Shown here piece by piece: positions 34,349 through 45,027 of a stretch of 64,000 bases of DNA. A program made the translations under genes and the position numbers. This DNA is from Papaver somniferum (Eukaryota; Streptophyta; Magnoliopsida; Ranunculales; Papaveraceae): the NCBI RefSeq assembly GCF_003573695.1, contig NC_039358.1, positions 15,004,637 to 15,068,636 of the forward strand. The letters run 5' to 3'. The stretch's first letter is position 1. Each line of letters starts with the position of its first letter. The notes under the pieces are model-generated. The model saw only the letters and a program-made list of their open reading frames with translations, was not told the origin of the DNA and made no database searches.

Positions 34349-35370
34349 GGGGGACTAGGCCCACCGGCCGGTCGTACCGTGACCAGTCCCACGCCCAATT
34401 TTATATTTTATCATATTTTTTATTATTTTCCTTGATCTCATGAAAATCCCTTCATTTGAGCAAATATCCTTCGTTTTAAGGAAACTCCTCAGTTCCATGG
34501 TGTTTCCTTTGCATCAAATAAATAATATAAAATTGAGAAATATGTTGTGGGACCGTGTATACTAGCCGGCCGGCTATGCCCTAGTCATGGCCGGTCCCAC
34601 ACCTCATGAATTCCTCATTATTTTATTATTATTTCCCTAATCTCATGAAAACTCCTTAATCTCATGGTATTTCCTTCAAACCATGAAAAAATAAGATAAA
34701 ATTGGGAAAACTTGTGGGACCGGGCCCTAGCTGGCCGGTCATGCCCTATGCGGTCCCACACACACTTTATTATATTATTTATATTTTTATGTTTCCTTGA
34801 TCCTATGAAATTCCTTGATTTCATGGTATTTCCTTTAAATTATAAAAATTCTTTCAAATCATGGAAATAATACATAAAATTAGGGAAAACTCACGGGACC
34901 GGGCCTTAGTCGGCCGACCATGCCCAAGCCGGTCCCACACGCCCTTACTTTATTATTATTGTATTATTTGTTTCCTTCATCTCATGGAAAGTCCTTCACT
35001 TTAAGGAAAATTTCTTTATTTCAATAAACTCCTTGATTTCATGATATTTTCATAAAATTATGAAAAATATAATAAAATTAGGAAAAATACTATGGGACCG
35101 GGCTCATTGGCCGGCCGGTCATGCCTTGACCATGGCCGGTCCCACACTTCATGATTCGTTCATTTTATTACTATTTTTCCTTCATCTCATGAAGTTTCCC
35201 CAGTTTCAGCAAAAACCCCTGATTTCTTCATATTTTCCCAAATGATTGCTCAAATGCACATCAGAAAATATCAAAATTCTCAGGACTGAGACATGAACAC
35301 TTTGGTGACGTGAGCATATTACCTTGACCGACCAAGGTTGGCTCCTTGGCTTGCAAAAGGCCGGTCCCAC
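34349..35370. repeat. Array of 170-200 bp units, each with a GTGGGACCGG...CCGGTCCCAC hairpin
   Basis: Units begin at about 34349, 34547, 34714, 34893 and 35092, with a half unit at 35361. Good stems are 34547-34555 with 34592-34600, 34714-34722 with 34751-34759 (9 bp, loop 28), 34895-34902 with 34929-34936, and 35094-35101 with 35136-35143. Many hold a central GGCCGGCC or GGCCGGTC. Between hairpins lie AT-rich stretches with CATGAAATTCCTTGATTTCATG-like palindromes. The counterpart at 45760-46790 is present, but its stems are more decayed. Confidence 0.8.
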
Positions 35371-35864
35371 ATATTTTCATCATTTGACCTAATTTGTTCA
35401 TATTAGGTTCAAACTCTTCCAAATAATTTTGGAACTTCATAAAACGATCGTCATTCGATCTCGTGACCATCCAGGGATGGTTTCATGACCCCTTAGTCGG
35501 TCCCTCATCCCGTCATAATTAATTAGGTTTTATCACCTAAGGCTCAGACGAGCATTATTTTAATAAATGATTAAACCGACATTTAATCATCCTTTCATCA
35601 ACATCTTCAAGAGACTTTGGTATTTTGCTCACTGGAGCATCTGGGCGCTACATGGTCGATCCATCATCCATATAGTCGGTCCCTCCTTCATTACATGGTT
35701 AATTCTTGATAGACCATCAATTGATCAAATTAGGGTTTCGAGTCCAAGGTTCATAATCCCAGATTCAAACGCTAATAATTTTACGTTGATCTTATGGTAC
35801 TCGGTCCAGTTGCCAGTATCTTAATTTAATATTTTATCTGGTCACGCTACCAATTATTCATCAA

Positions 35865-35975
35865 ACGAGTAATATTTGCTCAGATGATCAATATTTGCTC
35901 AAACGAAGGAATATTGGTTTGATTCTCAATATTAAACAATTCATCGAATGAGCAATATTTGCTCACCTTAACTAT
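35865..35975. repeat. GAGCAATATTTGCTC palindrome cluster
   Basis: Three near-copies of a 15-bp imperfect palindrome (GAGTAATATTTGCTC, GATCAATATTTGCTC, GAGCAATATTTGCTC) occur in about 110 bp, and again at 47275-47370 in the 3' LTR. They lie about 450 bp upstream of the TATA box. Confidence 0.6.
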
Positions 35976-36409
35976 CAATGTTTACTTGAGAATTATACCT
36001 CTGTCTCAACAGACATGTTCAATTCATGAATTTCAGAACATTTTCAAATCATGTTCCATTCAACAATACATGGACTCATCGTCCCAAGAAGTCATGAAGT
36101 CAGCATCCGAATAACTAAATACACGTCTGCCTTGCAGACTCCACAATCACGAGATATCAATCGTGTCACATTGGGGGATATTAACTAGGGTTTTGGTCTG
36201 GCGGTCTACCGCATGTGTGTTCATACACACGATGAGAATGTGAGAAAGTCGTGCAATCAGTTGAAGGAGTTAACAAAGTAGTGGATGGAAAATTGAACAA
36301 GTCTCCGCATGTTGTGCAACTTGTTTTAACACACGATTTCCATTTCTCCGCTCTTTGATCCCATCAACTGTCACATTTCATGGGATCATGGTGTTTACAA
36401 TTCTAGCGA

Positions 36410-36418
36410 TATAAATAA
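36410..36418 (+). promoter_or_regulatory. TATA box of Y 5' LTR
   Basis: TATAAATAA in TAGCGATATAAATAAGT is conserved at 47811-47819 in the 3' LTR. Confidence 0.6.
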
Positions 36419-36817
36419 GTTTCTGAATCATGATTGAAAAAGGAGGACAATCTTACGTCAAGCAACAACACGAGATTAACAACTCAACGTCTGAGCAAAT
36501 TCAATCATTCAAAACTTATCTTATTTTCATAATACACAACACACATACAATTTTCGATCACCATTGATCTCACACATTTCTCAGCTTCCCTTTTACAGAT
36601 CGACCCATCCTCTCTTGTGACCTAATTTAATCTAGAACGACCATTGTCTTGGTTTAGGCCGGAGTACTATATATTGATCTCTCGAATTCAAAACACTCCC
36701 TTCTTGTAGTGCTTCTTTGTGAGGTTTAACAGTTCGCTCGGTTCAAGGAGTTTCTTCCGTACGGTCGTTTCCTCAATTTCGTAAAACCAGCAACTTGTTT
36801 TGCCCCATCTACAGATT

Positions 36818-36834
36818 TGCGACCACAGTGGGAG
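36818..36834 (+). other. Y primer binding site (tRNA-Arg type, one base missing)
   Basis: TGCGACCACAGTGGGAG follows the LTR end by four bases. Compared with the element X site (TGGCGACCACATTGGGAG) it lacks one G near the start. This agrees with the tRNA-Arg 3' end apart from that deletion. Confidence 0.75.
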
Positions 36835-36870
36835 ATCATTCTCTCGGTTGCAATCTCACTTCTCACAAAG

Positions 36871-38580
36871 ATGGTCGGTCTTAGGGCTGGATCAGTTACC
36901 AACCCGGATTCAACACCCGTCTCTAATATTGCAATCTCTAGTGGTACTGCCAACACCACTCCCCCAGTGCAACCTGCTACCACCACTCCTCAGGCGCAAC
37001 CTGCTACCACCGCTCCTCCGGCTCAACCTGCCACTACCGCTCCTCCGGCGCAACCTTCCACTACTGCCCCTCCGAGCAGTGGTGCTCTAGTGATCACCCC
37101 TGCAAGTGACAACACCCGAGCCATCAACAATCCACTCTTCGGCCGGTCTCCTGAAGAAGTCAGGTAAAACCCACCTACCGTAGGTGATCTCATGAGGTGC
37201 AAGAAACTCTTGCCAAAAATCAGACTGACATGGCTGCTACTCAGAATGAACTATTCAAGTATCTCAAGACTCTTACAGACAAGATGCCTGAGAAAACTCA
37301 AGAGAAGGGAAAAGCTAAAGAAACGTCTTCAGACGCTGATCCTGAGATCACTCCGATTCATGTAGTAGACGATGAGGAAGTTCCCAATGCTGCAAACAAT
37401 CCACCAGCGAAAGAGCCATCCAGCTTTATCACTCGTGAAGACTGGAACGCCTATTGGAGGATCGTGGAAAAGACAAAACGCCTTATGTCCACCGTCACCA
37501 ACCTCCATATCCATATGCTACACAAAGGATTCCTCTGCAAAAAGGTTACACCTCTCCAACCTTCACACTTTATGATCGAACAGGCAATGATCGAGAACAT
37601 GTTTCTCGATTTCTAAAGGCACTGGGAGAACATGAGCATAATCATACTGTCCGTCTGAAGGAATTTTCAAAGTCTCTAAAAGTCAGAGCATATACCTGGT
37701 ACAAAAACATCGCACCAGGAAGTACCAAAAGTTGGGGAGAAATGGTTAATGCTTTCTACAGGAAGTATTTCTTCGTCTCAGAACAAATCACCCTCTCGGA
37801 TCTCGGAAGGATGTTTCAAAAGAGTAACGAACATCCTAACGATTATGTGAAAAGGTTCAGAGTTCAAGCTTTGGATTGCCATGATCCAAATGTCACAGAA
37901 AAACAACTCGTGGACTTGTGCATTAATGGAATGATTCCAGTCTACAGAGCCTTATTGGAAAATCTCAGGTTCCATACTTTCTCATAACTTCATGAAGCGG
38001 ACAAGAGATCAGCAACTACTGCACCTGCTTTGTTGGAGAGGGCTAAGACTACAAAAATTGAAGATCCACGAGAGACTCGAGGTAGCATTCGTTTAAACAA
38101 ACAGTAAAACCTTCAACCTTCTATAAATATTGTTGCGGAAGGGAGCAAATGAAAGGCTGAGCCGCAGCGCAAACATACTCCCTCAACTCCTTCGAAGGCA
38201 CAAAAGAAGGGCAATACGTAAGTTCCTGCTCAAGACACAGAAGTCGATCCAGAGGCACCCGATTTTACCTGATCCATTGATGAGGTTATTTAACTTCAAG
38301 ATTCCTGGGTTCAAGACGGCGCAATCAAACTGCCATATGTCAAGAAAGAACCAACTGAAGAGGCCATGAAAAATTCTCGTTACTGTCGCTTTCATAGGTT
38401 CGTCAACCATCCCACAAGTGATTGCAGATCTTTGAAGCGCATATTTAAGGAAAAAATTGAATCAGGAGAACTCAACTTGGGGACAGAAGGAGTACACAGA
38501 TATCCTCTCCCAGACAGAACTTTCACCCTGTCTGAACCTCCTGTCAAGGAAGCAGTTCAATCCTTAATCGAGCATGTCTG
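36871..38580 (+). pseudogene. gag: Y gag (capsid domain, multiple frameshifts)
   Basis: It starts at ATG 36871 (MVGLRAGSVTNPD). The N-terminal part has five tandem 9-residue units of TTAPPAQPA type (about 36951-37075). After frameshifts, the retrotransposon gag (capsid-like) domain is seen at 37454-37987: FTLYDRTGNDREHVSRFLKA, VRLKEFSKSLKVRAYTWYKN, DYVKRFRVQALDC. Then comes a stretch with stops. At 38366-38580 there is a Cys/His region YCRFHRFVNHPTSDC followed by LKRIFKEKIESGEL, matching element X. At least three frameshifts and several stops show that it is inactive. It forms the virus-like particle protein in working relatives. Confidence 0.82.
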
Positions 38581-38584
38581 AGAA

Positions 38585-39295
38585 TTGCTATACCTGTCAA
38601 AGGCTCAAAGGGGAGACATGTTTGCTGCACTGAATCACATCGTATCAGGGAAACGATTGTTGATTAAAGAGACATTTCCTGAACCGCCTTCAACAACGGA
38701 TGAAGAAATGTACGACTGGGGACTTCTCACCACATTCTATCTTAAGGAAAATGAGTTCAAACGAGCATTAGTCGGTGTCGGCACTGCTGTTAATGTTATC
38801 CCTCTGAAAACTCTCAGAGCTGCTGGTATCACACGACAAGAAGCCATTCATGCTCCAGTAACAATCACAGATCATGAAGGAACACCCAGAGATGCCTATG
38901 GCCACATTACTCTCAAGGTGAACATTAACTCAGTCTGGACAGAAACAAAATTTTACATAATCCGAGAGGATCCAAGATATGATATGATTCTTGGACGCAC
39001 GCATGCTGGGAAGGTAACACCAACACCTTCAATTGCACATTTTTCCGCTGAAGAAGCCTATGATTCGGAAGAAGAAAAAGATATCTCATCGTTCGAGTAT
39101 CTGAAAGAAGTCAAAGCCCTGACGGAGCTAACACAAAATCCTGAGGATAATGCAAACTCTTTCATCAAAAGATTTCATACTCAGGCAAGTCTTATTCCTT
39201 CTCATGTGTCGATATTATCAATTCTCAAACATGCTTCTTTGGTTCGAGGGCTCTACTCCACCAACAACTTAGCAATTGAAAAGTGTTATAAGTGA
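38585..39295 (+). pseudogene. Y aspartic protease region, catalytic Asp lost
   Basis: The open frame continues from gag after one stop. The active-site loop reads ALVGVGTAVNVIPLKTLRAAG, where retroelement proteases have Asp in the second hydrophobic-Asp-x-Gly position; here it is Gly. The second half has the MILGRTHA motif (residues about 134-141), corresponding to the ILGR/LLGR element of the fold. After about residue 165 the sequence no longer resembles protease or polymerase, and reverse transcriptase, RNase H and most of integrase are absent. Confidence 0.75.
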
Positions 39296-39717
39296 ATAAC
39301 CTCGCCTAAATAATATTTCACCAAATGGTTAAGTTTGGAGATATTTCAAATTGAGCATACTATCAAAAGGTTTATCGATGAAGACATAGCCAAGCATGAC
39401 AAACAGTATCTCAAATACTCCCCTCTGCATGAGTGTCCATATATACCGCAACCATGGAACTCTACTACACAGAGGATTCCAAATTAGCATAAGATATTCA
39501 GAGCACGGACGATCAAGTCTAACAAGTTCCAGGAATGAGATTTAGTTCTCAAAGAAACCAAGCGTAACTTTCATTCTACAAAGGACTCCAACTGGGAAGG
39601 ACCTTTTATGGTCTCTAAGTCTGTCGCTAGTGGATACTACAAACTAATCAACATGGACAGCAAGGAGATCGTGGTCGTGATACATGAGAATTGGCTCAAG
39701 GACTTTGACGTTTAAGG
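39296..39717 (+). pseudogene. Integrase C-terminal remnant of Y pol
   Basis: The plus-strand translation near 39525-39715 reads DLVLKETKRNFHSTKDSN, then WEGPFMVSKSVASGYYKL and HENWLKDF before a stop. The GPF motif and its context are the C-terminal end of Ty3/gypsy integrase (Tat/Ogre-type). About 3-4 kb of pol is missing between the protease and this end, so Y could not have moved without helper enzymes. Confidence 0.75.
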
Positions 39718-39996
39718 TTTTGGATATCCGAGTTATTGGATGTTCAAGACGTGACACGAACATCTCAAATATTTGGCGTTTAGCAATTTTCTTTCATTGT
39801 ATTTCAATTCTTCCAAAATGTTTGCAATACTTGCATTCAATAATTTAAATTCAGCAATTTATCAAAATTCAGTTTACTTAAAGAAAATCTCTATCAAACC
39901 CAAAGAAAATCCTCAATTATCTATTTATCCAAAACCAATCAAAACCAAAAATAAAACCTCACATCTCTCAGAAGTTCAAGAGATTATGAAAGGAAA

Positions 39997-42900
39997 TCAA
40001 AGAAAATCAGCAAAGAAAGATTCTTGCTCCTCTGCATCCTTCAAGACTTGTAAGGCCGCCTTCTCTATGTTCAGCTCTTCGGTCAGCTTAGAAATCTTGT
40101 CTTCCTTATCCATCACAGTGTCATTGGGAAAGGGTATGCTACTCTCACATGAGTCCTTGATAGCATTTATCTTGTTACGAAGCCACTTCACGTTGAAGCC
40201 AAGTCTCTCAGAGTTCTCCAAGTTGAACTCCCAATCAAAGAGTATATCTGGAGTCACAGTATTTCTGGCCCTAGTGCGTATATCACTTACAACACGCAAG
40301 ATGGCACTTACTTGCATTGTTAAAGAATAAGCATGCTTTGGGTCTCTAGCAACGATGATGTGACCAAATTTCTTCCATATCTTCTCGTACAATTTGGCAT
40401 ACACAACTGGAACACTAAATCCACCAATTAGTTCATGATATGGGACTGATGCGTCAAATGGAGGATCGAAAGCAATCCCTGCACTCGAGTATTAATGCAC
40501 CACTATACGATTCTCAATCACTGGAGCAACTTCTACAATCATAGCAACGGTTTCTTCAGTTTCTTCTATGCATGGTTCAACTTCTTTCGCCACCGAAGCA
40601 ACAACAATTGAAGTCTCGGTCTGTTCAACAACATCAACAACAACTCCCTCATGACTTTGAGGTGAAGATATGGTTGTTCCTTCATCAATAACCTTTGTGT
40701 TGCTCAAGCCATCATTATTAGCTCCTTCATTCTCAACTTCGGTATTTGACACCTAATACGAAGATTACATGAGATTAGGATCATTCTAGCATGGAATCAA
40801 AGGAAATCAGAAACTAAATCATACAAGTGATTTAACATCATCAAGGTTCTTCATTTTTCATGCTGGACATCAACAAATAACATGAAAGTTACAAAAACGC
40901 GTTTTACAACAAGCTCGCCTGAGAAGATTTTACGTTGCTCTGTACAAAACGACGAACTGGGGGAAATTGGTGAAGAATAAAGAGTTGAGTTATATACCAT
41001 TATATTTATATGGATGTTACCTACAACATGTAAAAATTTAATAGCATTTGGATGAGCTAGCAAAAAGATGTGGTCGAAACATAGGGCGACATGACAGCTG
41101 AAAATTTCCTGAAAGTCTCCTGGATGTTTACTGTTTCGTCTATTTCGGCCCCTAAACGTGCTCAAAACTTAAAAATATTCTTTGTAAAGCTTTTAAATTT
41201 CCTGGGAATAAGGACACATATGTGGATTGCGAAAATCTGACAACGGACGAAGATTTTATGGCGTTTTTTCTAAAAGAATGAATTCTGAATTTTCTGGTGA
41301 CATTTTTCGGCAAAGCTTTTTATATATTCGCATACATTCTCATTTATTCACTCATAAATCAACGAGTTTACGCTTCTATGGAAAAAATGCAAGATAAAAA
41401 CTTACTTGGATGACTTCCAAGGCGTTCAAAGAACCAGAATTACTCGCGTCAACATTAACAACACCATTATTTTCATTCGGTTTCGAGCTTTGGGAGTTTC
41501 CTTTATCGCCATCTCCCGAACGAACATCATTGGTACTCTCCACCTCCATGGCGACATCCTCCTGGATATATCCTTAAGTAATTAGTGATTTTGTCTACAA
41601 AGCATCATAATTGAATATACGAAGGAATACTTACGGCTTCTTCTTCATCAATCAAGTCAGAAACTGTCTGTCCAACAACAGAGAATTGAAGACCGTCGAT
41701 ACTTGATGGAGCAAAATTCTGCAACGTAATAGCAAATATTGGTTTTACGATCCTAACTACGCGGACGAGAAGAAGTCATAGCAAAATATATATCGATAAC
41801 TCACCAAAGAGATCGTTGGGGACTTTATGGTGTTAGGTAACATCTTATAATTCTTATTCCTGCCTTATCCACCATGAACAGTTGCTTCAGTTTCTGAGAG
41901 GTCTACATCGATTCAAGGTCTTACATTACGACCGTCCTGTGGAAAATTTTGATACAATAATTAAAACGCATTTATCATAATTTTATGAAGACTTCGTAAA
42001 GAATACTTAGTTGCGAACATCCTGGAGATGTTTTCCTCTTATCACCACCAGGGAAATGCTTCAATCTTGGTCGAGTAGCAATCATCTCAGCAGAAAGAGG
42101 ATCCTTCACTAAAGGTTGATCAACTCCCACGAAATCAAGTAAACGCCTGAGTTTTTTATCCCAAAAGTCTATGTAACCTGGAGTTACATATGTGATTCTC
42201 TCACAGATGGGGAACCAGAATTCACTTCCTTCCACATGTGTGCGGTCCAGACGGGACATGAGCTGTTCAACTGAGGGATTCCTTCTTCGAAAATTCGGGA
42301 CACACTGATCCATACCCATTTGCCGAGACGCCCTATCAATATTGTATTCTTCCACTAAGAATTCGCCATGTATTATCAATATCAGATGACCAGGCTTGCA
42401 ACTCAACATAAAAGAACTCTCTCCATTGTCCAAATCAGCACCATATTTCAAAATCATGCTCTCTTCAGTGTTAAAAGTTGTCAACTGAGAGATATAAGGA
42501 GGAAATAACACCCATGGGAATAAGTTGAATTCAAAAGATTCACGGTCTAAGACATCAACGAAGCGGGTTTTGAGTCGGGGTTGCTTTGTGGACCAGCGCA
42601 TAATCTTAGCATTGGACTTCTCAGAGAAAACATGACGAGCATCAACATTCAATCCTTGCAAGATGGTACGTGGAATGGGTGCATAATTCTTGAAACGCTC
42701 CCACATCAAAGCTTGAAGAAACATTGTGTTGGCATAGCATTCAATATTCATAAAACCATTCGAGATACTGGAGTCTATAACCAAGGAGTCCAAGTTATAT
42801 TACAAAGAACCCAAGAACAAACTACCTATGGGGAGCTGCTCACCCTGAGCCATCTTAATCGCAAAGGGAATCACGAACAGCTTCAACAAATTTCCAGCAT

Positions 42901-43727
42901 CTTCAAATACATCTCTGGACAACCATAAACACAAGAAAGCAGCAATAGATAACGTACCATCAACGGGCCACTCCAAAGGAGTATCTCTCGGCCACCAATG
43001 TATTAACCAATGAGCATAGCAACCTTTACATCCGGATTCCTTATTAATCTTCTCCATTGCAGTTGTCAAGATGTTGAAGATTGCAATTTCCTCTGATGAA
43101 GAAATACCTTCAGGAAGGTTACCCGTGATGGGAAGATGTAGCAAAGCAACTACGTCCTCTAAAGTAATGGTAAACTCTCCCCATCTGCATATGAAAGAGT
43201 GAGTTGGAATACACCAATGAGAAAGTAGAGCTACTATACCTCGCGCATCATGAAAAATGAACAGATCTCCAGAAGCTTGAATAGCCCGTATTACTTGTGT
43301 GTCATGCAACTTGGCTCGAACACGAGGAAAACCTAGTATGTACCTCGCCCATCCAGAAAACTTTTCTAAGAATCGTCGAGAAAGTTTGAATTCAATGATT
43401 GATGCAGAAAAATATCCTCGTTCAAGACAGAACCAAATATTTTTCTGAGGAGTCACCAATTTTTTCTGAGTAACCTCTCTAGGATTTATCAGAAGACGAA
43501 ATGCTGGAGTTTTGAGACGCTTTTCAGGCCCTTGATCCACGAAGAATGCATCCTCTATGTTCGGAACGTTCTTAATTCCAGGGGTCTCATCTTCACCAAT
43601 GTAAGTCTCATCCATGCATGAATCATCCTTAGAAGCATCATTTTCTATGAATGAATCCTCCCTGGAGGCATCATTATCCACACGTGTATCATCTCTGGAG
43701 GCGTCATTAGCTTGGGAATCAGATATC
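39997..43727 (-). pseudogene. Plant mobile domain (PMD) gene, antisense in Y, five coding exons, inactivated
   Basis: My model on the minus strand is E1 43727-42011, E2 41936-41805, E3 41718-41635, E4 41561-41406, E5 40752-39997. E2, E3, E4 and E5 have lengths divisible by three (132, 84, 156, 756 bp), the introns between E1 and E5 are phase 0, and AG/GT borders are visible (GTGAGT after E2, GTAAGT after E3 and E4). E1 holds the PMD signature FTITLEDVVALLHLPITG (near 43183-43120) and, further on, FLQALMWERF and SRQMGMDQCVPNF. The N-terminal part has three 11-residue repeats of type NDASRDDTRVD (about 43600-43705). E5 ends in a probable coiled coil. Defects are TAA at 42800-42802, TGA at 41913-41915, TAA at 41865-41867, TAA at 40492-40494 and an E1 donor reading CTAAGT. 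PMD proteins are known from host silencing factors (MAIN/MAIL1) and from transposons. The start codon is unresolved. Confidence 0.82.
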
Positions 43728-44547
43728 CTTGCAAGGTAGATGTAACATACACACAATACTCTGCTTTAGTATATCATTCATGCAAGATGCAAACGTCAAT
43801 GGAATGAAGTAATTGGAAAAATGCTCATGCAAGCATCTACAAAATGGTAATTCTCAACTTTTACCTTTTTACGATTTCACTAACAGTAGTGATGGTAATG
43901 CAAGAATTAACACTTCAAAACTTACTCGTTTCTTCGAATCTACAAAAGACGAGCAAAACTCATATTTTCATAAAATCATGAATATTTCTACTATGCGAAC
44001 ATTCACCATAGAATTATGAAAACTAAAACATTATTTCATCATAAATAATTGTTTACATCTAAGGAGTACACAAAAATCAAGTTTTGATTTTTAAAGAAAA
44101 TAATATATATAAAAAAAAACGTGATTAACTTTTTTTTCTTGCTCACGTAAATAAAATTTGTGGACATTCCACGGTCTCATCAAAAAAAAAATCCATGAAC
44201 AGTCCATGGTTTTATAAATTTTTTTTTTCCTTCGTACTATCATTTGTCTTCAAAACGAAGGTTTATTTCGATTTTGTGAAGGCTCACATCATTCAAGATG
44301 AAGTTTTGGTTTCCATGAAAGCTCATATACAAAATTTTATCACTGGACACAGGTCTATATATAAAAAAAAATCTCTCTCCTAAGTCAGCGATTATTACTA
44401 GTTTCTTAAACTAACGATCGAACGAACATACGTTTTCTAAAGCAAGGGGTTTCAACAAAACTCACACTCATATACGCACATATATATAATATCAACATGA
44501 ACAACTCATGAACAAACTATAAACTTCTGATTTTTTTTTTTGCTTAC

Positions 44548-44690
44548 CTGGTCGGTGCTGGCCGGACGTTAACGGCGACAGACGGCGGCCGGCAGTGATG
44601 ATCCCGAAGAATTTTTTTTCTCTTCTTCTCTGCTTGGACGTGAGGAGGATGAAGAGACGAAAGTGGTCGTCGATGGTGTGGGAGAAATAA
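44548..44690 (-). other. Predicted 5' non-coding exon of the PMD gene
   Basis: Downstream of the TATA box at 44715-44724 the minus strand holds a CT-rich and then GC-rich stretch without ATG, ending GACCAG followed by GTAAGC (donor at 44547-44542). An intron of about 0.8 kb would lead to an acceptor near 43728 (TTGCAAG). The exact transcription start is inferred from TATA spacing. Confidence 0.5.
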
Positions 44691-44714
44691 GAAGAAAAAA
44701 AAGGAGATTAATTC

Positions 44715-44724
44715 CCTTTTATAT
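44715..44724 (-). promoter_or_regulatory. TATA box of the antisense PMD gene
   Basis: The minus strand reads ATATAAAAGG, a strong TATA match about 25-30 bp before a pyrimidine-rich potential start region. It lies about 310 bp inside the 3' LTR border and points away from it, so the gene would have its own promoter and not use the LTR. Confidence 0.6.
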
Positions 44725-44989
44725 CAAATTTTATTTCCAAAACCTAATCTCACAGGGATTTCCTTATTGGGCGCTGCCCGTGAATCCTAAAATGACCGAG
44801 GTCCCGTCATCAAAATCAGCGGTTCAACGCCAAGATATGCTCAGTAGACGATGCTTTATCATGATAATGGGATCTTCATTCAATCTGTAGTTTGCTCGAA
44901 CTATCAAAAATCAGGTAACGTCTTAACTTGCGACTAAGTTCAATTGCTTATATTGTTTGCAACCGGAAAATCACCATTTGATGCTGACT

Positions 44990-45009
44990 GAGGAACATGA
45001 CTGTTCCTC
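44990..45009. repeat. Perfect 8-bp stem hairpin beside the Y 3' LTR
   Basis: GAGGAACA, TGAC, TGTTCCTC form an 8-bp stem with a 4-base loop, ending 18 bp before the 3' LTR. No clear polypurine tract is visible in that 18-bp gap (CGCTAATCAGGGAACTTAA region). Confidence 0.6.
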
Positions 45010-45027
45010 GCTAATCAGGGAACTTAA

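Larger units (their letters stand above)
33615..36813 (+). repeat. Y 5' LTR
   Basis: It ends GCCCCATCTACA, followed by the primer site. Internal structures are a series of GC-rich hairpins (34349-35370), palindromes of GAGCAATATTTGCTC type (35865-35975) and a TATA box (36410-36418). The last 170 bp share R/U5-type text with element X. Confidence 0.9.

Noticed and set aside
39773..40330. Plus ORF of 185 codons
   Set aside because: It lies opposite the last PMD exon; the minus frame has the matching splice site and a coherent coding pattern.
42581..42928. Plus ORF of 115 codons
   Set aside because: It lies opposite PMD exon E1 and has no recognisable domain.
39997..43756. PMD gene as a resident host gene
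   Set aside because: It lies strictly between the two LTRs of Y with target duplications outside them, and has four stops and a broken donor. It travelled with or arose in the element.
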